Of a DNA stretch of 38,391 bases, positions 34,830 through 38,391 are shown one piece after another (within the stretch, counting starts at the first letter, position 1; each line of letters starts with the position of its first letter). The DNA comes from Gemmatimonadales bacterium UBA2960 (GTDB lineage: Bacteria > Gemmatimonadota > Gemmatimonadetes > Longimicrobiales > Gaopeijiaceae): NCBI GenBank assembly GCA_002348465.1, contig DEBI01000120.1:1-38391 (forward strand), given 5' to 3'. The translations under genes were made by a program, and so were the position numbers. The notes below the pieces were generated by a model, which worked only from the letters and a program-made list of their open reading frames with translations, was not told where the DNA came from and did not search any database.

Positions 34830-36806
34830 ATGATGCACATCCGTAGGGTTGGTTTGTCTTCTGCCATCGTGCTGGTCCTAATGGGGTCGGTACTGGTGGA
34901 ATCCCCGGTCGCGGACGCAGCGCGTTCAGGCGACCTTGACGAAGTCCGCTCACTGCTGCGAGGTGGTGCAGATGTGAATGCAGCTCAGGGTGATGGTATG
35001 AGTGCGTTACACTGGGCAGCCGAGCGGGGCGATATGGCTTTACTGGAGGTTCTGCTGTACGCGGGAGCAGAATTGGAAGCCTCCACTCGGATTGGACACT
35101 ACCGTCCTTTGCACATAGCAGCCCGAAACGGGAACGTGGAAGTAGTGACACGGCTCATTGAGGCTGGGGCCGACATAAACTCTGTCACGGACCCAAGTGG
35201 CTCGACACCCCTGCATCTCGCGGCGCTATCCGGAAATGGGTCGGTGGTACGTGAGCTCGTGAATGCGGGCGCTGACATCGATTCCCGAGAAGCCGAGTGG
35301 CAACAGACACCACTTATTTTTGCGGCGTCTTGGAACAGACTGGAAGCAGTGGTTGCGCTCCTTGAGCTTGGAGCGGACCCGAATCTGGCTGCGAAATCTT
35401 TGGATCTCCAGGAGATGGGAAGGCTTGATGGAGAGGCGCAGCGCAGGCAGCAAGAAGTCCTCAAGGCGTTTACGAATGATGGGGAGTGGACACCGACCTC
35501 AGCACAGGTGCAAGCTGCGGTCGTAGCGGGCCGGGAGGCTTACTCCGAGGGAGCAGAAGTAGAAGAACGACGCCGGAGCGATCGTTTTCAGCGTGAAGTT
35601 CGGATCAAATCAAAGGGTGGGCTGACTCCCCTGTTGCACGCGGCCCGTCAGGGACACGTAGAAACGATCGAAGCTCTTTTGGGGAATGGTGCAAAAATTG
35701 ATCAGGTAGGGGGAGGCGACGGGACCACTCCACTGCTGATGGCCACTATCAACGGTCAGTTCGATGCCGCAGCGGTCCTACTCAGGCATGGGGCGGATCC
35801 AAACATTGCGTCTTCACTGAACGGAGTGACTCCTCTGTTTGCGGCTGTTAACTCCGAGTGGCAGCCGCGGACCCGTTACCCCCAGCCGCAGGAGCGAGAG
35901 GGTCAAGAACACGGTTATCTTCAGATAATGGAGGCGCTTCTCGAGGCTGGGGCTGATCCTGATGGGCGCATGACCCTCCACCCTTGGTATATGGAGTATA
36001 CCGGTTGCGGGAATTCTCAATGCGGCCTGATAGATATGAAGGGTGCGACAGCCTTCGTTCGCGCCGCTTACGCTACCGACGTGAATGCTATGCGGCTCCT
36101 TACAAAGTGGGGCGCTGATCCATATGTCGCGACTAAGGCGCCTGCACGTAGGAATCGTCGGACTACACAAGAGCGCATCCGGGAATCCCAAGTTGAAGCC
36201 CTCGACAACGTAGAAGAATTCGAGGAGCTGAGCGACTCTGCTCAGGCAACCGCGGTCGTGACGATTTGGGAAGACTTGCCAGACTCTGTGAGGGGAAGCC
36301 TCCCGGAGGAGGATGTCCGTGAGGCACCGGCAGGTTTCAGACAGGTCGTTCTCGAACACGCTATGCGGCAAGATTCAGTAAACGCTGAAAAACCAGATCC
36401 CTCGGGACTTGCACCCGTCCCACAGGGTGGCCCGGCCGTCTTCGCCATCCATGCGGCATCCGGGGTAGGCTATGGCGAGGGCTTTGCCGGTAATGCTCAT
36501 CGGCATGCCGAGAATGGTTGGCTCCCGTCCGTCAGGTTCCTAGTGGAAGAGGTTGGCATGGACGTCAATCTTCGCGATCACAATGGGTATAACTCTATCC
36601 ATCATGCAGCGGCCCGGGGAGATAACGAGCTGATCCTCTATTTGGTGGAGAAGGGTGGAGATGTCACGGCCATAAGCAGACGAGGACAGACTACAGCGGA
36701 TATGGCTAACGGACCTGTATCGAGGGTGTCTCCAATTCCTGAGACCGTGGCGTTACTGGAGGAGTTAGGCTCAGCGAATAGCAACAACTGCTTGACGTGC
36801 CAGTAG
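34830..36806 (+). CDS. Exported ankyrin-repeat protein
   Basis: This 658-residue protein starts 4 bp after the DUF1552 stop, so they are probably co-transcribed. It has a signal peptide (about residues 1-30, ending VADAA). About five ankyrin repeats follow (residues 31-195: DGMSALHWAAERGDMALLEV, STPLHLAALSGNGSVVRELV and others), then more at about 262-390 and a last one near 585-625 (NGYNSIHHAAARGDNELILY). The intervening parts are charged and less repetitive. The protein ends NNCLTCQ, a CxxC without the His needed for heme c. Ankyrins bind partners, and here the likeliest partners are the two genes upstream. ATG 34833 is an equally possible start. Confidence 0.87.
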   Translation: MMHIRRVGLSSAIVLVLMGSVLVESPVADAARSGDLDEVRSLLRGGADVNAAQGDGMSALHWAAERGDMALLEVLLYAGAELEASTRIGHYRPLHIAARNGNVEVVTRLIEAGADINSVTDPSGSTPLHLAALSGNGSVVRELVNAGADIDSREAEWQQTPLIFAASWNRLEAVVALLELGADPNLAAKSLDLQEMGRLDGEAQRRQQEVLKAFTNDGEWTPTSAQVQAAVVAGREAYSEGAEVEERRRSDRFQREVRIKSKGGLTPLLHAARQGHVETIEALLGNGAKIDQVGGGDGTTPLLMATINGQFDAAAVLLRHGADPNIASSLNGVTPLFAAVNSEWQPRTRYPQPQEREGQEHGYLQIMEALLEAGADPDGRMTLHPWYMEYTGCGNSQCGLIDMKGATAFVRAAYATDVNAMRLLTKWGADPYVATKAPARRNRRTTQERIRESQVEALDNVEEFEELSDSAQATAVVTIWEDLPDSVRGSLPEEDVREAPAGFRQVVLEHAMRQDSVNAEKPDPSGLAPVPQGGPAVFAIHAASGVGYGEGFAGNAHRHAENGWLPSVRFLVEEVGMDVNLRDHNGYNSIHHAAARGDNELILYLVEKGGDVTAISRRGQTTADMANGPVSRVSPIPETVALLEELGSANSNNCLTCQ

Positions 36807-36919
36807 ATCTAGACTGACGAGTGAGCAGGGCTTCACATGTTCAGGGGTATCACTTCAGAGATGCACGGAGCCGGGTCCGGGTTTTGATGTTTTGCAAACC
36901 TCTTCTGGGCCGGTAGCAA
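36807..36919. other. Short intergenic region
   Basis: No gene, terminator or promoter could be supported in this 113-bp gap after the ankyrin gene. A CCGGGTCCGG inverted repeat near 36871-36880 followed by TTTTG is too tight a loop to call. Confidence 0.3.
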
Positions 36920-37132
36920 GTGGGAGAGCTTTGGATCCTGATCCCGGCTCCGTTCATGGGCTACTTCGTCATCGACCATTTCCGTAAACTCTTCTCAGAC
37001 GATCCGAACTTCGTTCGTGAAGTCTTTAAGTCACAACCGGTAACGATGGTCGCGGCGGCAACCGCATTGGGAGCCGCGATTGTCTGGGGGTTATCCGAGG
37101 TGGGTCAGCGCTTTGTCGGGATTCTGTTCTAA
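36920..37132 (+). CDS. Small predicted membrane protein
   Basis: A GTG-started 70-residue ORF. An N-terminal hydrophobic segment (ELWILIPAPFMGYFVIDHF) is followed by a charged loop (RKLFSDDPNFVREVFKSQ) and a C-terminal hydrophobic helix (VTMVAAATALGAAIVWGL). The composition is protein-like and there is no overlapping alternative, but the ribosome binding site is weak and I do not recognise a family. It precedes the selenoprotein gene by 169 bp on the same strand. Confidence 0.5.
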   Translation: MGELWILIPAPFMGYFVIDHFRKLFSDDPNFVREVFKSQPVTMVAAATALGAAIVWGLSEVGQRFVGILF

Positions 37133-37166
37133 GTCAGGACTGAGATTAAGCATTGTTTCAGAGATC

Positions 37167-37181
37167 CGCGGAGCTTCCGCG
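37167..37181 (+). terminator. Hairpin after the small membrane protein
   Basis: CGCGGA (37167-37172) pairs with TCCGCG (37176-37181) around GCT, 34 nt after the stop codon. No T-run follows, so a terminator role is only possible. Confidence 0.3.
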
Positions 37182-37301
37182 TGAGCGCGGGACGAGTAAC
37201 CGGATAACCCCTGATGCGAGGGGAGAGTGGCGGACCAGCCCTTGCCGTCTCATTCTGACCGGGCTCACTTTGGCCGTCGGCGTTCTCCTGCATCTGTACT
37301 C

Positions 37302-37892
37302 ATGGCATGGATCCCTTACATCGAGCGTGAGCAAGCCTCCGGCATTCTCACCGAGTTGTACGATGAATATTCAGACAATGCTGGTTCCTTAGACCACATA
37401 CTCCGCATTCACTCGTTGAACCCACGCTCCATGAAGGATCATGCCGAGCTCTACAGCCATCTCATGCGGGGTCCTTCACCGTTGACGCGGATCCAGAGAG
37501 AGATGATTGCGGTCGCGGTCTCGGCCGAAAACGAATGCTTCTACTGAATAGTTCATCACGGGGCGGGACTCCGTAGGTTGACAGGTAGCGACGAACCGGG
37601 GTATTCGCTCGCGAGAAGGAGGAATTCACCCGATCTATCGGAAGCCGATTCGGGTATGGTCCATTACGCTCGGATGCTGACTCGAGATCCGGGCTCAATT
37701 GAGCGTGGTGACATTGATCGACTTCGTGAACTCGGATTTGGGGATCGGGCAGTTCTAGATATTTGCCAGGTAGTGTCTTACTACAACTATGTGAATCGAC
37801 TCGCAGATGGCCTTGGAGTAGAGTTGGAGGACTGGTGGGCAAAAGAGGATATGGTGATGACGCGTGCAGAATTCGAGGTGGTCAGAAGATGA
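37302..37892 (+). CDS. AhpD-like peroxidase-related selenoprotein (in-frame TGA = Sec82)
   Basis: Read through the TGA at 37545-37547, the frame gives 196 residues of the uncharacterised peroxidase-related / carboxymuconolactone decarboxylase (AhpD) family. It starts MAWIPYIEREQASGILTELY and contains SPLTRIQREMIAVAVSAENE. The redox motif reads Cys79-Phe-Tyr-[TGA82], then IVHHGAGLRR, where Cys-based relatives have CxYC followed by HHG. The family C-terminus is intact in the same frame (GFGDRAVLDICQVVSYYNYV, then NRLADGLGVE). A hairpin with a G-rich loop lies at 37551-37582. I therefore call Sec82. Relatives reduce peroxides with a cysteine pair; substrate unknown. ATG 37302 has a poor ribosome binding site; GTG 37227 is an in-frame alternative. 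The stop overlaps hutH (ATGA). A nonsense mutation or sequence error is the main alternative. Confidence 0.8.
37551..37582 (+). promoter_or_regulatory. Candidate bacterial SECIS element
   Basis: This stem-loop starts 4 nt after the TGA. The upper stem ACGGGG (37558-37563) pairs with CTCCGT (37569-37574), one G-T pair, and the apical loop is CGGGA (37564-37568). Below it, with A37575 bulged, CTA (37557-37555) pairs with GGT (37576-37578). After one C-T mismatch, GTT (37551-37553) pairs with GAC (37580-37582). The loop begins 16 nt after the UGA and has G in its second position, as expected for bacterial SECIS elements read by SelB. Confidence 0.7.
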
Positions 37893-38391
37893 GTCAGGCG
37901 GTAGTGGTAGACGGGCATTCGCTAACGCTCGAGCAAGTAGAATCCGTAGCGATGGATCGTGCGACCGACATTGAGTTATGTGCGGAAGCCGAGAAACGGG
38001 TAACTAGATCCAAGGACTTTATTGAAGCCAAACTTCTGTCGGGAGAACGTGTTTACGGAGTCACGACTGGCTTTGGCCGCTTGGCGGATGTGGAAATCTC
38101 GCCAGACGAAACGACTGCCCTGCAACACAACCTGGTCAGATCACATGCCTCGGGAATGGGAAGTCCATTTCCTCGCGAGGTTGTGAGGGCCATCATGCTG
38201 TTGCGCGCCAACGCATTAGCCCGGGGGGTCTCGGGATGCCGAGTAGACTTGATACGGGCTCTCATTAGTTTTTTGAACGCTGGGGTTCATCCTCGTGTTC
38301 CCGAATTCGGGTCTGTGGGGGCGAGTGGAGATTTGGCGCCGCTAGCGCACGTGGCTCTGGGGCTCATCGGTGAGGGCGAAGCCGAGTGTAA
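37889..38391 (+). CDS. hutH: Histidine ammonia-lyase (3' end cut off)
   Basis: HutH converts histidine to urocanate, the first step of histidine degradation. The first 167 residues are present; the window ends inside the gene. Tyr56 in RVYGVTTGFGRLAD corresponds to the catalytic Tyr. The Ala145-Ser-Gly147 in GSVGASGDLAPLAH forms the MIO cofactor autocatalytically. LQHNLVRSHASGMG is also typical. ATG 37889 overlaps the upstream stop (ATGA), with GAGGTGG at 37875-37881 as ribosome binding site. Tyrosine or phenylalanine ammonia-lyases share the motif; HutH is the likeliest from the N-terminal match. Confidence 0.93.
   Translation, partial: MSQAVVVDGHSLTLEQVESVAMDRATDIELCAEAEKRVTRSKDFIEAKLLSGERVYGVTTGFGRLADVEISPDETTALQHNLVRSHASGMGSPFPREVVRAIMLLRANALARGVSGCRVDLIRALISFLNAGVHPRVPEFGSVGASGDLAPLAHVALGLIGEGEAEC

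Noticed and set aside
37578..37892. Separate TTG-started ORF after the TGA
   Set aside because: It is the in-frame second half of the AhpD-like protein, has no ribosome binding site, and would lack the redox motif and the conserved HHG region.
1..38391. CRISPR array, prophage or insertion sequence
   Set aside because: No regular repeats with spacers, no integrase or transposase motifs and no phage structural genes were seen.

Overview
The window reads as bacterial chromosome from a Gemmatimonadota-like organism, most likely a marine or host-associated lineage known from environmental genomes. The evidence is the mix of protein families: a sortilin/VPS10-type beta-propeller protein, a DUF5916 outer-membrane protein with an N-terminal CBM9-like domain, a carboxypeptidase-regulatory-like protein ending in a Cys-Gly-Val-Val motif, and a DUF1592/DUF1552/ankyrin cassette. 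These sit around a conserved housekeeping block. The phylum is inferred from gene content; no 16S gene is present.

Layout. Positions 1-7022 hold exported hydrolase-like genes: a penicillin acylase lipoprotein (minus strand, cut by the window edge), then divergently a 1034-residue VPS10/BNR protein, a tiny two-helix membrane protein and a class C beta-lactamase-fold serine hydrolase. Positions 7229-23549 are a long same-strand housekeeping block: thrS, infC-rpmI-rplT with several candidate RNA control elements, a hotdog thioesterase, pheS-pheT, a ZapB-like coiled coil, zapA, a candidate 6S RNA, folD, xseA-xseB, a polyprenyl synthase, dxs, nadK and recN. Many of these genes are joined by 4-bp ATGA or GTGA overlaps. 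recN runs tail to tail into a minus-strand outer-membrane protein.

Positions 25226-30798 are an accessory stretch with tRNA-Gly(GCC), a small acidic membrane-anchored protein, a DUF3303 protein, a VTT/TVP38 membrane protein, a DUF5916 protein, tRNA-Cys(GCA) and a secreted carboxypeptidase-regulatory-like protein. Positions 30950-36806 are a three-gene cassette: a cytochrome-c-like DUF1587/1595/1592/1588/1585 protein, a Tat-exported DUF1552 protein and a secreted ankyrin-repeat protein.

The most notable locus is 37302-37892. An AhpD-like peroxidase-related gene has an in-frame TGA exactly where the second Cys of its CxxC redox motif should be. The family sequence continues intact after the TGA, and a stem-loop with a G-rich apical loop starts 4 nt downstream. 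I read it as a selenoprotein (Cys-Phe-Tyr-Sec) translationally coupled to hutH, which is cut by the window end. A conventional gene finder would split it into two ORFs. Other leads are an infC gene whose best ribosome binding site points to an AUC start codon, an intrinsic terminator placed just before infC, and a hairpin that would hide the rpmI ribosome binding site. I saw no CRISPR array, prophage or recognisable transposase.
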